A stretch of 49,957 nucleotides of DNA, taken from NCBI RefSeq assembly GCF_004117935.1, contig NZ_SDOY01000174.1, forward strand, positions 1 through 49,957, in the 5' to 3' direction. The notes below the pieces were generated by a model. It saw only the letters and a list, made by a program, of their open reading frames with translations. It was not told where the DNA came from and did not search any database. Each line of letters starts with the position of its first letter. Positions within the stretch are counted from its first letter, which is position 1. The position numbers and the translations under genes were made by a program. Positions 1-8,958 of the stretch are shown here, one piece after another. Source of the stretch: Streptomyces roseicoloratus (GTDB lineage: Bacteria > Actinomycetota > Actinomycetes > Streptomycetales > Streptomycetaceae).

Positions 1-216
1 CCGGCCGGGACGAGGGCGGCCGAACCGGAGCCCGCCGGGACGAGGGCGGCCGAACCGAAGCCGGTCGCGCCGACCGTGACCGGACCGCGCCCGGCCGCGT
101 GGCCGGATCCGGCCACGCGGCCGAGCACCTCCACCCGACCGGAGCCGGCTCCACGCAGGACCCGGGCCCGGCGCGGACACCTGTGCAGGCAGGGACACGG
201 GGACGGTCGCCGGTGA
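1..216 (+). CDS. Possible C-terminal end of an upstream gene (partial)
   Basis: A reading frame open from the window edge to a TGA at 214-216 gives about 71 residues rich in Pro, Ala, Arg and Thr, with no domain I recognise. Its first 60 bases are a 30-bp tandem duplication (1-30 and 31-60, two mismatches). The TGA overlaps a GTG at 213 that is a reasonable cvnA start, giving the GTGA overlap common in these operons. The cvnA frame is also open to the window edge, so this stretch could instead be the N-terminus of CvnA. Third-position GC is similar in both frames and does not settle it. Confidence 0.3.
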   Translation, partial: PAGTRAAEPEPAGTRAAEPKPVAPTVTGPRPAAWPDPATRPSTSTRPEPAPRRTRARRGHLCRQGHGDGRR

Positions 217-3200
217 CGGCGCAGCCCCCCGCGCCGGCGGCTCCCGCGGTCGCGGCGGCAGCGGCCGCCTCGCGAACGGGCGCCCCCGCCCCGACCCCGG
301 AATCCGCGCTCGCGCCCGGCCCCGTACCCGGCGACGGCCGAGGCCGCGGACTCCGGCCCCGTACCGTCCGGGCGAAGATCGTCTCGCTGCTCATGGTCCC
401 GGTCGTCTCGCTCCTCGCCCTGTGGGGCTTCGCCACCGTCACCACCGCCCAGGACATCGCGCGGCTCCGCCACCTCCAGTCCGTGGACGCCGACGTCCGA
501 CAGCCCGTCGCCCTCGCCGTCGCCGCCCTCCAGGAGGAGCGCCGCGCCGCCGTACGACAGGCAGCCGCTCCCGGTGCCGCGCGCGCCGCCGAGCTCAAGG
601 ACCGCGCCCGGGCCACCGACGCCGCCGTCGCGAGGCTCCGCCTCGGCGACCGGCACACCGTCGGCGACAACGGCAGCCTGCCCGGAGACGTCTCCGACCG
701 CGTCGCCGACTTCGTGGCGCAGGCCGAGGGGCTGAGCGGGCTGCGCGCCGCGACCGTCGAGGGACGCGGCGACGCGGACCGGCTCCACGACGCGTACACC
801 ACCGCCGTCTCGGCGGGCTTCGCGGTCGGCGGCGCCCTGGCGGGCCTCGACGGCACCGAAGCGGGCGCCGAGGCCCGTGTCCTGCTCGAACTCGGCCGCG
901 CGGGCGAGCTGCTGGCCCGCGAGGACGCCCTGCTCGGCGTCGCCCACCTCACCGGCACTTTCGACGGCGCCCGGCTTCGTGACTTCGCCGGCACCGTCGA
1001 GGCCCGCCGTACCCTCGTCGAGGCGACCGCCGACCTGCCCGCGCCCCAGCGGGGCGCGTGGGGGAACCTCACCGCACAGCCCGCGTACCGCGGGCTCCTC
1101 GCCGCCGAGGACCGGGTGCGCGCCGCCGCCCCCGGCCGCCGCGCCGCCCAGGCCGTCACCTCCGGGGAATGGGAACCGGTCCACGCCTTCGTCCGCGAAG
1201 GGATCACCGCCGTCGAGAAGGCGGGTCACGCGGCGGAGGCGGACCGCCGGGACCCGTTCGGCGGCGGCGCGTTGAGCGCGGGCGGAGCCGCCGTCCTGCT
1301 CGGCCTCGCCGCCGTCGGTGCCTCGCTCGTCATCTCCGTACGCATCGGCCGCGGCCTCGTCGTCGAGCTCGTCAGCCTCCGCAACACCGCCCTGGAGATC
1401 GCCCGTCACAAACTGCCCGCCGCCATGCGCCGACTGCGCGCGGGCGAGGAGATCGACGTGCACGCCGAGGCGCCGCCGGGCCCGGCACCGCAGGACGAGA
1501 TCGGTCAGGTCGGCGAGTCGCTCACCATCGTGCACCGCGCGGCGCTCTCCGCGGCCGTGGAACGAGCCGAGCTCGCCGACGGCATCTCCGGCGTCTTCGT
1601 CAACCTCGCCCGCCGCAGCCAGGTCCTCGTGCACCGGCAGCTCAACCTGCTCGACAGCATGGAGCGGCGCGCGGACGACCCGAACGAACTCGGCGACCTG
1701 TTCCGGCTCGACCACCTCACCACCCGCATGCGCCGCCACGCCGAGAGCCTCATCATCCTGTCCGGCGCCGCGCCCGGACGCGCCTGGCGCATGCCCGTTC
1801 CGCTCACCAACGTCGTCCGCGCCGCGGTCTCCGAGATCGAGGACTACGCGCGCGTGGAGGTACGACCGCTGCCCGAGACGTCGGTCGTCGGCGGCGCCGT
1901 CGCCGACCTCACCCACCTCCTGGCCGAACTCATCGAGAACGCGGCCCAGTTCTCCCCACCGCACACCAAGGTGCGGATCAGCGGTGAGCCGGTCGGCAAC
2001 GGCTACGCGCTGGAGATCGAGGACCGCGGGCTCGGCATGGGCAAGGACACCCTCGCGGAGGCGAACGCGCGCATCGCCCAGTCCGAGGCCCTGGACCTCT
2101 TCGACAGCGACCGGCTCGGTCTGTTCGTCGTGAGCCGTCTCTCCTCGCGCCACGAGATCAAGGTCCATCTGCGGACCTCGCCATACGGGGGCACCACGGC
2201 GGTCGTGCTGCTGCCGACCGACCTGCTGCAGAACACGCCGCCGTTCGGCCGCGACACGGCCATGCTGAGGACCGTCGGAGAAGCGGGACGGACGGGCGGC
2301 GCATCGGCCTCCCCTCCGGCCTCGGCCGCGAGCACCGCCTCCGCGTCCCAGGTGTCGCCAGGTGCGACGCCTGGAACGGCGGCTCGGTCGGTGGCCGGGA
2401 CGGGGACAGGGGCCGGGGCAGCGGCCGCGGACCCGCACGATGTGGGTCCTCGTCCGCGGCCGGGCGCCGTTCCTGGCCTTGGTGTTGGTGCTGGTGCTCG
2501 TGCTGGTACGGGAGTGGGGCGGGGCGCCGGGGCGGTCGGGCAGGGCGCTGGGCGCGCGGTGCCCGGCCCTCGCTCCTCCGTGCCGGGCTCGGCGTCCACA
2601 CCCGCCGCGGCGCACGACCACCCCGGGGACGGGGCCACCCCGGACCCGGGGCGCCCGCCGCGCGTTCCCGCCCCTGCCTCGCCCACGGAACCCGGCCGGC
2701 CACCGGCCGCCGTCACCGACCTGCGCAGGCGGGGCCGTACGACCTCGCCCCTCACGTCCGCACGACCCTCCTCGCCCGTACCGCCCGTCGGCACTGACGA
2801 GGCGCGTGAGGAGCCGGTGGCCGACCTGCCGAGGCGGGTACGGCAGGCGAGCCTCGTGCCGCAGCTGCGCGCGGCACGCACCGGCTCGGACCATGGTGCC
2901 GCCGAGGGTGCGGCGGGCGCCGCGGGCCGGGACGCCACGGAGGATCGGAGCCCGGAACAGGTCAGGGACCGTATGGCCTCCTACCGCGACGGCTGGCAGC
3001 GCGGCGGCGGCCCCGCCCCCGGCACTCCGGTTCCGCCTCCCGGCGGCCCCGTGGGCACGGGACGACCGCTCGGCACCGGCTACGGCCACCGCCCCGAACC
3101 CGAACACGACCACCCTGCCCACGCCCCTCTCCCCGGTTCCGGTCCCGGTTCGGGCTCCGTCCCCGGTCCCGGCGTCGGCCCTGTCCCCGGTTCCGGCTCC

Positions 3201-3344
3201 GTCCCCGGTCCCGGCCCTGCCCCCGGCCCCGTCTCGGCCCCGCACCACGAGAACGACTCGGGCCGCCCCCGCCACGCATCCAGCGCCCCCGCTCCGGCCC
3301 CCGCCCCCGCCCCCGCCCCCGCCCCCGAAGGAGACGACGAATGA
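213..3344 (+). CDS. cvnA: Conservon sensor-kinase-like protein CvnA
   Basis: Membrane sensor of a Streptomyces conservon. From the GTG at 99 it would have 1081 residues. In that numbering there is a membrane helix at about 93-116, an extracytoplasmic nitrate/nitrite-sensing-like helical domain at about 120-390, a second helix near 393-415, and a HATPase_c domain at about 600-710 with an N-box (LAELIENAAQF), G1-like DRGLGMG, RLGLFVVSRL and a closing GGTTAVVLLP. The last 350 residues are disordered and Pro/Gly/Ala rich, ending in a (GCCCCC)n-encoded PA repeat. I see no obvious phosphoacceptor His box, as is usual for CvnA. Start: GTG 213 overlaps a stop (GTGA); GTG 99 or an off-window start is possible. 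The stop overlaps cvnB by ATGA. Confidence 0.85.
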   Translation: MTAQPPAPAAPAVAAAAAASRTGAPAPTPESALAPGPVPGDGRGRGLRPRTVRAKIVSLLMVPVVSLLALWGFATVTTAQDIARLRHLQSVDADVRQPVALAVAALQEERRAAVRQAAAPGAARAAELKDRARATDAAVARLRLGDRHTVGDNGSLPGDVSDRVADFVAQAEGLSGLRAATVEGRGDADRLHDAYTTAVSAGFAVGGALAGLDGTEAGAEARVLLELGRAGELLAREDALLGVAHLTGTFDGARLRDFAGTVEARRTLVEATADLPAPQRGAWGNLTAQPAYRGLLAAEDRVRAAAPGRRAAQAVTSGEWEPVHAFVREGITAVEKAGHAAEADRRDPFGGGALSAGGAAVLLGLAAVGASLVISVRIGRGLVVELVSLRNTALEIARHKLPAAMRRLRAGEEIDVHAEAPPGPAPQDEIGQVGESLTIVHRAALSAAVERAELADGISGVFVNLARRSQVLVHRQLNLLDSMERRADDPNELGDLFRLDHLTTRMRRHAESLIILSGAAPGRAWRMPVPLTNVVRAAVSEIEDYARVEVRPLPETSVVGGAVADLTHLLAELIENAAQFSPPHTKVRISGEPVGNGYALEIEDRGLGMGKDTLAEANARIAQSEALDLFDSDRLGLFVVSRLSSRHEIKVHLRTSPYGGTTAVVLLPTDLLQNTPPFGRDTAMLRTVGEAGRTGGASASPPASAASTASASQVSPGATPGTAARSVAGTGTGAGAAAADPHDVGPRPRPGAVPGLGVGAGARAGTGVGRGAGAVGQGAGRAVPGPRSSVPGSASTPAAAHDHPGDGATPDPGRPPRVPAPASPTEPGRPPAAVTDLRRRGRTTSPLTSARPSSPVPPVGTDEAREEPVADLPRRVRQASLVPQLRAARTGSDHGAAEGAAGAAGRDATEDRSPEQVRDRMASYRDGWQRGGGPAPGTPVPPPGGPVGTGRPLGTGYGHRPEPEHDHPAHAPLPGSGPGSGSVPGPGVGPVPGSGSVPGPGPAPGPVSAPHHENDSGRPRHASSAPAPAPAPAPAPAPEGDDE

Positions 3345-3775
3345 TCGACCGCGAGAGGATCTCCCACCACCGCTCCGGTGAACTCGACTGGCTCCTCGAC
3401 GACCTCGTCACGCGCGTTCGGGAGGTCCGCCACACGGTCGTCCTCTCCGGCGACGGCCTCGCCGTCGGTGCTTCCAGCGGGCTCAGCCGTGAGGACGCGG
3501 AGCACCTGGCCGCCATCGCCTCCGGCTTCCACAGCCTGGCCAAGGGCGCCGGCCGGCAGTTCCACACCGGCGGCGTGCGCCAGACGATGGTCGAGATGGA
3601 CGACGGCTTCCTCTTCGTCGCGGCGGCCGGGGACGGCTCCTGCCTCGCCGTCCTCAGCGGAGTCCACGCCGACATCGGCCTGATCGCGTACGAGATGGCC
3701 CGTCTGGTGAAGCGCGTCGGCGAGCACCTGCACACCCCGCCGCGCCTCACGGTGACCCCACCGGCCGCGGGCTGA
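3341..3775 (+). CDS. cvnB: Roadblock/LC7 protein CvnB
   Basis: 144-residue roadblock/LC7 fold protein, the second member of a conservon. The body runs from GELDWLLDDLVTRV through the GLAVGASSGLSREDAEHLAAIASG segment to a hydrophobic C-terminal helix (ADIGLIAYEMARLVKRVGEH). Roadblock proteins of this family partner with small GTPases, here presumably CvnD, at the membrane with CvnA. It overlaps cvnA by 4 nt (ATGA), so translation is coupled. It is clearly paralogous to the gene at 5029-5436, sharing almost all core motifs. Confidence 0.92.
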   Translation: MIDRERISHHRSGELDWLLDDLVTRVREVRHTVVLSGDGLAVGASSGLSREDAEHLAAIASGFHSLAKGAGRQFHTGGVRQTMVEMDDGFLFVAAAGDGSCLAVLSGVHADIGLIAYEMARLVKRVGEHLHTPPRLTVTPPAAG

Positions 3776-3811
3776 CCGGAGACCCGGAGACCCGGAGATC
3801 CCGGAGAACAC

Positions 3812-4228
3812 ATGGACAAGGACAGCACCGGCGAGGACCCGTCCCCGGCGGGCGGCCGGTGGTACGACGCCGAGGCCGGGCCGCTCGTCCGGCCGTACGC
3901 CATGACCGGCGGACGGACCAAACCCGGGCCCGGCAACGTACGGTTCGACCTCATCGCTCTCGTCGTCGTCGACGACGACCCGCCGGGCCCGGCCGAGGAA
4001 TCCCTTCTCGGCCCCGAACACCGCACCCTCCTCGCACAGTGTCGCGCCGAGACCCAGTCGGTGGCCGAACTGGCCGCCGACGCGGACCTGCCCGTCGGCG
4101 TGGTCCGCGTCCTCCTCGGCGACCTCCTCGAAGCGGGCTTCGTGAAGGTCAGCACACCCGTCCCGCCCGCACAGCTCCCCGACGAACGGATCCTGAGGGA
4201 AGTCATCGATGGCCTACGAGCGCTTTGA
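3812..4228 (+). CDS. cvnC: DUF742 protein CvnC
   Basis: 138-residue DUF742 protein, the third conservon gene. Visible are the RWYDAEAGPLVRPYAMTGGRT opening typical of the family, a linker, and a winged-helix-like C-terminal part (CRAETQSVAELAADADLPVG, then VVRVLLGDLLEAGFVKV). It sits 36 nt after cvnB. The leader at 3776-3806 repeats a CCGGAG(A) motif four times, and the last copy (ggag) is a well-placed ribosome site. Its end overlaps cvnD by 20 nt. In the family it is thought to link the roadblock and the GTPase. Its molecular role is not established. Confidence 0.92.
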   Translation: MDKDSTGEDPSPAGGRWYDAEAGPLVRPYAMTGGRTKPGPGNVRFDLIALVVVDDDPPGPAEESLLGPEHRTLLAQCRAETQSVAELAADADLPVGVVRVLLGDLLEAGFVKVSTPVPPAQLPDERILREVIDGLRAL

Positions 4229-4823
4229 GAGCACCCCGGCGGGCGACCCGGACAGCACGGCACTCGCCCTGAAGATCCTGGTCGCCGGCGGCTTCGGGGT
4301 CGGCAAGACCACTCTGGTCGGCGCGGTCAGCGAGATCCGGCCGCTGCGCACCGAGGAACGGCTCAGCCGTGCCGGAGAGTCCGTGGACGACACCGGGGGA
4401 GTGGACCAGAAGTCGACCACGACCGTGGCCATGGACTTCGGCCGCATCACCATCCGCGCCGGACTCTCCCTCTACCTTTTCGGGACTCCGGGACAGGACC
4501 GCTTCTGGTTCCTCTGGGACGACCTGTCGCAGGGCGCGCTGGGCGCGGTCGTCCTCGCCGACACTCGCCGCCTGGAGGACTGCTTCCCCGCCGTGGACTA
4601 CTTCGAGCACCGCAAGATCCCGTTCGTCGTGGCCGTCAACTGCTTCGCGGGCGCCCGTGCCTACGGCGCGCACGATGTGTCGCGCGCCCTCGACCTGGAC
4701 CGCGGCACGCCGGTCGTGCTGTGCGACGCGCGCGACCGCGACTCCGGGAAGGAGGTGCTGATCCGGCTCGTCGAGTACGCGGGACGCATGCACACGGCAC
4801 GACTTCTGGACACGGTGGGCTGA
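4209..4823 (+). CDS. cvnD: Conservon small GTPase CvnD
   Basis: 204-residue Ras-like GTPase of the conservon. The P-loop is GGFGVGKTT at about residues 27-35, switch II is the unusual LFGTPGQDRF in place of DxxGQ, and the guanine-specificity loop is AVNCFAG in place of NKxD, both normal for CvnD proteins. The switch region also carries PLRTEE and KSTTTVAMDFG. Start ATG 4209 has gaggga 8 nt upstream and lies inside cvnC (20-nt overlap). It is expected to cycle at the membrane under control of CvnA/CvnB. A change in aerial growth and secondary metabolism is known for one such cluster in S. coelicolor. Confidence 0.93.
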   Translation: MAYERFESTPAGDPDSTALALKILVAGGFGVGKTTLVGAVSEIRPLRTEERLSRAGESVDDTGGVDQKSTTTVAMDFGRITIRAGLSLYLFGTPGQDRFWFLWDDLSQGALGAVVLADTRRLEDCFPAVDYFEHRKIPFVVAVNCFAGARAYGAHDVSRALDLDRGTPVVLCDARDRDSGKEVLIRLVEYAGRMHTARLLDTVG

Positions 4824-5028
4824 GCGACCGTCCCTGGTCCGGTGTCCGACGGCACGTCCGATCGCCACGCGGATGGTGACGGGTGCTTGCCCTGCTCACG
4901 ACAGTGCGTAAGGCTGACCGGAGGACGGTCGACCGGTACGGCACGGACGGCAGACCGCAAGCAGGCGCCCCCCGGACCGCGGGGACCACGGGGCGACGGG
5001 GACGCACCACACAGGGGGAGGACCACGC

Positions 5029-5436
5029 ATGGCGCTGGACAAGGAACTCGACTGGCTCCTGGACGACCTGACGCGACGGGTCGACTCGATACGGCACGCC
5101 CTCGTGCTGTCGAACGACGGTCTGGTGACGGGCGCGAGCAGCGGCCTGGAGCGCGAGGACGCCGAGCACCTGGCCGCGGTCTCCTCGGGGCTCCACAGCC
5201 TGGCACGCGGCTCGGGCCGGCACTTCAAGGCGGGCCGGGCACGGCAGACGATGGTGGAGTTCGACGAGGCGCTGATGTTCGTGACGGCGGCGGGCGAGGG
5301 AAGCTGCCTGTGCGTGCTGAGCGCGGCGGAGGCGGACGTCGGCCAGGTCGCCTACGAGATGACGCTGCTGGTGAACCGGGTGGGCGAGCACCTGGGCGTG
5401 GCGGCGAGGAAGCCCGGCGGCACGGAGGAGTTCTGA
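5029..5436 (+). CDS. Second roadblock/LC7 protein (CvnB paralogue)
   Basis: 135-residue roadblock/LC7 protein, 205 nt after cvnD and on the same strand. It shares with CvnB the ELDWLLDDL opening, GASSGLEREDAEHLA, RQTMVEFDEALMFV and the closing AYEMTLLVNRVGEHL helix. Start ATG 5029 has a strong gggggagg site. The leader is nearly the same as that of the next gene (GGGGGAGGACC, then ACGCATG). It probably binds CvnD or another GTPase, either as an alternative subunit or with the following DUF6397-like protein. The 4824-5028 gap suggests its own promoter. Confidence 0.88.
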   Translation: MALDKELDWLLDDLTRRVDSIRHALVLSNDGLVTGASSGLEREDAEHLAAVSSGLHSLARGSGRHFKAGRARQTMVEFDEALMFVTAAGEGSCLCVLSAAEADVGQVAYEMTLLVNRVGEHLGVAARKPGGTEEF

Positions 5437-5452
5437 CAGCCTCTCGGGAAGG

Positions 5453-5461
5453 TTATCCACA
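5453..5461 (+). promoter_or_regulatory. Isolated DnaA-box-like site
   Basis: TTATCCACA, a perfect match to the general DnaA box, lies 17 nt after the roadblock stop and about 100 nt before the next start. No second copy is visible nearby, so it is not an origin. It might regulate the downstream gene or be chance. Confidence 0.3.
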
Positions 5462-5558
5462 GGGCGAGCGGAGGGTCGTCACTGTGCGTTACGGTCATCA
5501 CTGACGGTGTTCGAGTCGGGCGGCAGGCGCCCGGCCACGCACGGGGGAGGACCGACGC

Positions 5559-7262
5559 ATGACCACGACGGAGACGACACGAGCCACGACGACGCAGCCG
5601 GTGCCGACGACGCGGCCGGTGCCGACGACGCAGCCGGTGTGGACGACGACACCGAAGCCGCCGACACGGATGCCGCCGACACCGATGCCGCCGCCGGCCC
5701 TGGCGGGGCCGCCCGACGCGACGGACCGGGCCGAGTGGCTCGACGTGTCCGAGGGACCGGTCGCGCCGGAGGTGCCCTTCGCGTCCGACGCGTCCGACGC
5801 GTCCGGCGTGCCGGATCTGCTGGTGCCGCAGGCGCGGGCAGCGCGGGAACTGGAGCTGCGCCGGGACGAGTTCCGGCTCGCGGTCGACCTGGGCATCGTC
5901 CGTACGGTGCCGTGGCCGCCGCCCGGCACGGTGGAGGTCGACGGGGGTCCGGCCCGTCGCCGCCGCGTGCCACGGGCGGAGATCGAGCGGCTCCGGGCGG
6001 CACCGGACTTTCCCGAAGGGCTGCGCGAGCGCGTGAGGGCGGTCGGCACGGCGGAGGGCGCCGAGCTGCTCGCGGTCACCCGGGACAGGTTCGCGCGGCT
6101 CGCGAGGACGGGCCACTTCAGTCCGGTGCGGTTCTACGTCAACCGCTACCGGGCGGTGGTCTGGCTCTATCCCGCGGCCGAACTGGCGGAGTTCGCGCTG
6201 AACCACCCGCGACTCCTCACCGGACGGCTGCCGCTGGACGTCCGGACCCGGGCCGATGACAGCCGTCAGGACTGGCGTCCCAGGAACTGGCGGGCCCGGC
6301 GCCTCGGCGCACTGCTGAGAGCCACCGGCGACCCCTGGGTCCGCACGGCAGCCATCGCCTCGCTGCTCGACCCGGCCCATGTGGCCGAGGTCGTCGACGA
6401 CCCCTATGAACGGGTCTACCTGGACCGGCTCAGGCCGGCGCCGCCGGTGTGGAGGCCGAACGGCCCGGCGGCCCGGGAGATCGCCGACCGGCTGATACTG
6501 GCCGACGATCCCGACGAGATCCTCTGGCACCGGATGAGCCTCGCCCTCGCCCTGGACGAGGCCCGGGCCGAGCGCGAGGCCCCACGACCGGGCATGCCGT
6601 CGGCCGCCGCGTCACCGACGGCCCTCCGTCCCCTGACGCCGGCGTTCACGGCCTCCACGGCCACGTCGCCCGGGGGAGCACCGCCCACGATGACCAGGCC
6701 TGGCGTTTTGCCGCCCGGCGAGTGCGGACCGGCGGGAACCCTCGCCGCTCGATGGCGCTGGCGCCCGGTAGTGTCGCCCGCGGCCTGGCCGAGCACTCCC
6801 GCCCCTCCGGCGCCCCAGGCCTGGCCGAGCACTCCCGCCCCACCTGCGTCACCGGTACCACCTGCGCCACCGGCGCCACCGGATCCGTCCGGTTCTCCGC
6901 TGCCGGCGGCTCCGCCGGGTTCGCCGGCGCCGCCACCGGCGCCTGGGGCTCCGTCGAGTTCCTCGGCGCCGCCGGCATCACCGGCTCCGCCGCGGTCTTC
7001 GGCGCTTCCGACGCGTCGGGTCCGGCCTGGGCCGCCGGATTCTCGGGCGACCCCAGCTTCTCCCGCGACGCGAGTTTCACCGCCCTCTCTCGGTCCTGAG
7101 GGTGCCTCCGCTCCTGTGCTGTTCGCGGCCGGCCCTTCGTTCCCTGCCGGCCGCCGCGCTGCGGGAGTCACGCGGCCGCCGGGGAGGCGGATCCGGCGGA
7201 GCCTGCTCGACCGGCTGCGCAGGCGCAGGCGAAGGGAGGTCACACCGCGGCCGGGAGGGTGA
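5559..7262 (+). CDS. DUF6397-like protein with long disordered tail
   Basis: 567-residue protein of unknown function, resembling what I recall as the Streptomyces DUF6397 family. The N-terminus is low-complexity, with three copies of an 18-bp repeat (5589-5642) encoding TTQPVP-type hexapeptides. A folded core at about 90-350 starts ARELELRRDEFRLAVDLGIVR and holds an HTH-like segment (VTRDRFARLARTGHFSPVRFYVNRY) plus ARRLGALLRATGDPWVRTAAIAS. Residues 350-540 are Pro/Ala/Ser rich, with a near-duplicate of about 30 bp at 6784-6845, and the tail is very basic (RRSLLDRLRRRRRREV). Start ATG 5559 has gggggagg 10 nt upstream. It may be a DNA-binding partner of the preceding roadblock protein. Confidence 0.7.
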   Translation: MTTTETTRATTTQPVPTTRPVPTTQPVWTTTPKPPTRMPPTPMPPPALAGPPDATDRAEWLDVSEGPVAPEVPFASDASDASGVPDLLVPQARAARELELRRDEFRLAVDLGIVRTVPWPPPGTVEVDGGPARRRRVPRAEIERLRAAPDFPEGLRERVRAVGTAEGAELLAVTRDRFARLARTGHFSPVRFYVNRYRAVVWLYPAAELAEFALNHPRLLTGRLPLDVRTRADDSRQDWRPRNWRARRLGALLRATGDPWVRTAAIASLLDPAHVAEVVDDPYERVYLDRLRPAPPVWRPNGPAAREIADRLILADDPDEILWHRMSLALALDEARAEREAPRPGMPSAAASPTALRPLTPAFTASTATSPGGAPPTMTRPGVLPPGECGPAGTLAARWRWRPVVSPAAWPSTPAPPAPQAWPSTPAPPASPVPPAPPAPPDPSGSPLPAAPPGSPAPPPAPGAPSSSSAPPASPAPPRSSALPTRRVRPGPPDSRATPASPATRVSPPSLGPEGASAPVLFAAGPSFPAGRRAAGVTRPPGRRIRRSLLDRLRRRRRREVTPRPGG

Positions 7263-7311
7263 GGGTCCGGGCCGGGGTGCGGGGCCGCTCGTGCGCGGGC
7301 ACGATGGGCGC

Positions 7312-8859
7312 ATGCTCCTTGCCCGAGTCGCGGAGGTGTCGGGGCAGGTCGCCGCCACCTCGGCGCGGTCGCGGAAGATCGGACTGCTCGCCGGACTGTT
7401 CGCGGAGGCCGAGCCCGAGGAGAGCCCGCTCGTCATCGCCTATCTCTCCGGACGCCTGCCTCAGGGGCGGATCGGCGTCGGCTGGAGCGTGCTCAAGAAC
7501 GTGCTGCCGCCGGCGGTGCCGCCCGCGGGGCAGCCGGCGCTCACGCTGTCCGGCACGGACGCGACGATGACGGAACTGGCCGCCGTCGCCGGGAGCGGCG
7601 CCCAGGCCCGCCGGCTCGGGCTGGTCCGGGATCTGCTGGCCGCGGCCACACTGCCGGAACAGGAGTTCCTGCTGCGGCTGCTGTCCGGCGAGGTGCGGCA
7701 GGGCGCGCTCGACGCGGTCGCGCTCGAAGGCGTGGCCACGGCGGCCGATGTGCCGTCCGAGGACCTGCGCAGGGCCGTCATGCTCGAGGGGTCGCTGCCC
7801 CGGGTGGCGCGTGCCGTGCTCGCCGAGGGCCCGAGCGCGCTGGAAGCCTTCACGCTCCGGGTCGGCAGCCCGGTCCAGCCCATGCTCGCCCACACCGCGG
7901 GCAGCGTGAGCGAGGCCGTGGCGGCGCTCGGTCCCTGCGCGGTGGAGGAGAAACTCGACGGCATCCGCATCCAGGTGCACCGCCGGGGCGACGAGGTCCG
8001 GGTCTACACCCGGTCCCTCGACGACATCACCGACCGGCTGCCCGAGGTGGTGGCCACCGCCCTGGAGGCGGCGGGCGACCGTCTGGTCCTGGACGGTGAG
8101 GTCATCGCGCTCGATCCCGCGACGGGGCGGCCGCAGGCCTTCCAGGACATCGCCTCCCGCGTCGGCTCCCGGGTCGACGTGTCCACGGCTCGGGCCGCGC
8201 TGCCGCTGTCGCCCGTCTTCTTCGACGTGCTCGCGGCGGACGGCGAGGTCCTGGTCGATCACCCGGGCCGTGAACGCCACGCGGTCCTGGCCCGGCTGCT
8301 GCCCGAGCCGCTGCGGGTGCGCCGGACGGTGATCGAGGACCCGGAGGACCCGGCGGCGGTCGACGCGGCCGAGCGCTTCTTCCGCGACACCCTCGCCCGT
8401 GGCCACGAAGGCGTCCTCGTGAAGGCCGTCGACGCGCCGTACGTCGCCGGCCGCAGGGGGCGCACCTGGCTGAAGGTGAAACCCGTCCACACCCTGGACC
8501 TGGTCGTTCTCGCCGCCGAGCGCGGACACGGCCGCCGCACCGGCTTCCTGTCGAACCTCCACCTCGGCGCCCGGGCGGCCGACGGCACCTTCGTGATGCT
8601 GGGGAAGACCTTCAAGGGCCTGACCGACGAGATGCTCCGCTGGCAGACGGAGCGCCTCACCGGGCTCGCCGTCTCGGACGACGGCCACACCGTCCATGTC
8701 CGCCCCGAACTCGTCGTGGAGGTCGCCTTCGACGGCCTCCAGCGCTCCACTCGGTATCCGGCGGGGGTCACCCTTCGCTTCGCCCGGGTCGTCCGGCACC
8801 GTCCGGACAAGTCCGCCACGGAGGCGGACACCGTGGAGACGGTCCTGGCGACCGCGTGA
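7312..8859 (+). CDS. lig: ATP-dependent DNA ligase
   Basis: 515-residue ATP-dependent DNA ligase. It has an N-terminal DNA-binding domain (1-185), a nucleotidyltransferase domain with adenylation motif EEKLDGIRIQ (Lys214), motif III-like LDGEVIALD, motif IV HEGVLVKAVD and motif V WLKVKP, and an OB domain to the end (RYPAGVTLRFARVVRHRPDK). It seals nicks in duplex DNA using ATP. In streptomycetes such ligases supplement the NAD-dependent LigA, probably in repair. The frame is open upstream to 7102, but ATG 7312 begins the family-typical MLLARVAEVS. It follows the DUF6397-like gene with a 49-nt gap. Confidence 0.93.
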   Translation: MLLARVAEVSGQVAATSARSRKIGLLAGLFAEAEPEESPLVIAYLSGRLPQGRIGVGWSVLKNVLPPAVPPAGQPALTLSGTDATMTELAAVAGSGAQARRLGLVRDLLAAATLPEQEFLLRLLSGEVRQGALDAVALEGVATAADVPSEDLRRAVMLEGSLPRVARAVLAEGPSALEAFTLRVGSPVQPMLAHTAGSVSEAVAALGPCAVEEKLDGIRIQVHRRGDEVRVYTRSLDDITDRLPEVVATALEAAGDRLVLDGEVIALDPATGRPQAFQDIASRVGSRVDVSTARAALPLSPVFFDVLAADGEVLVDHPGRERHAVLARLLPEPLRVRRTVIEDPEDPAAVDAAERFFRDTLARGHEGVLVKAVDAPYVAGRRGRTWLKVKPVHTLDLVVLAAERGHGRRTGFLSNLHLGARAADGTFVMLGKTFKGLTDEMLRWQTERLTGLAVSDDGHTVHVRPELVVEVAFDGLQRSTRYPAGVTLRFARVVRHRPDKSATEADTVETVLATA

Positions 8860-8958
8860 CGCGGCCGGTCGTCGTCGGCCGAGGAGCTCTGACAGCCAGG
8901 GAGGAAGGCCGGCCGAGGACGTCCGGCGGTCGCGGGCGGCGTCGGTCGGGAGGGGGCT

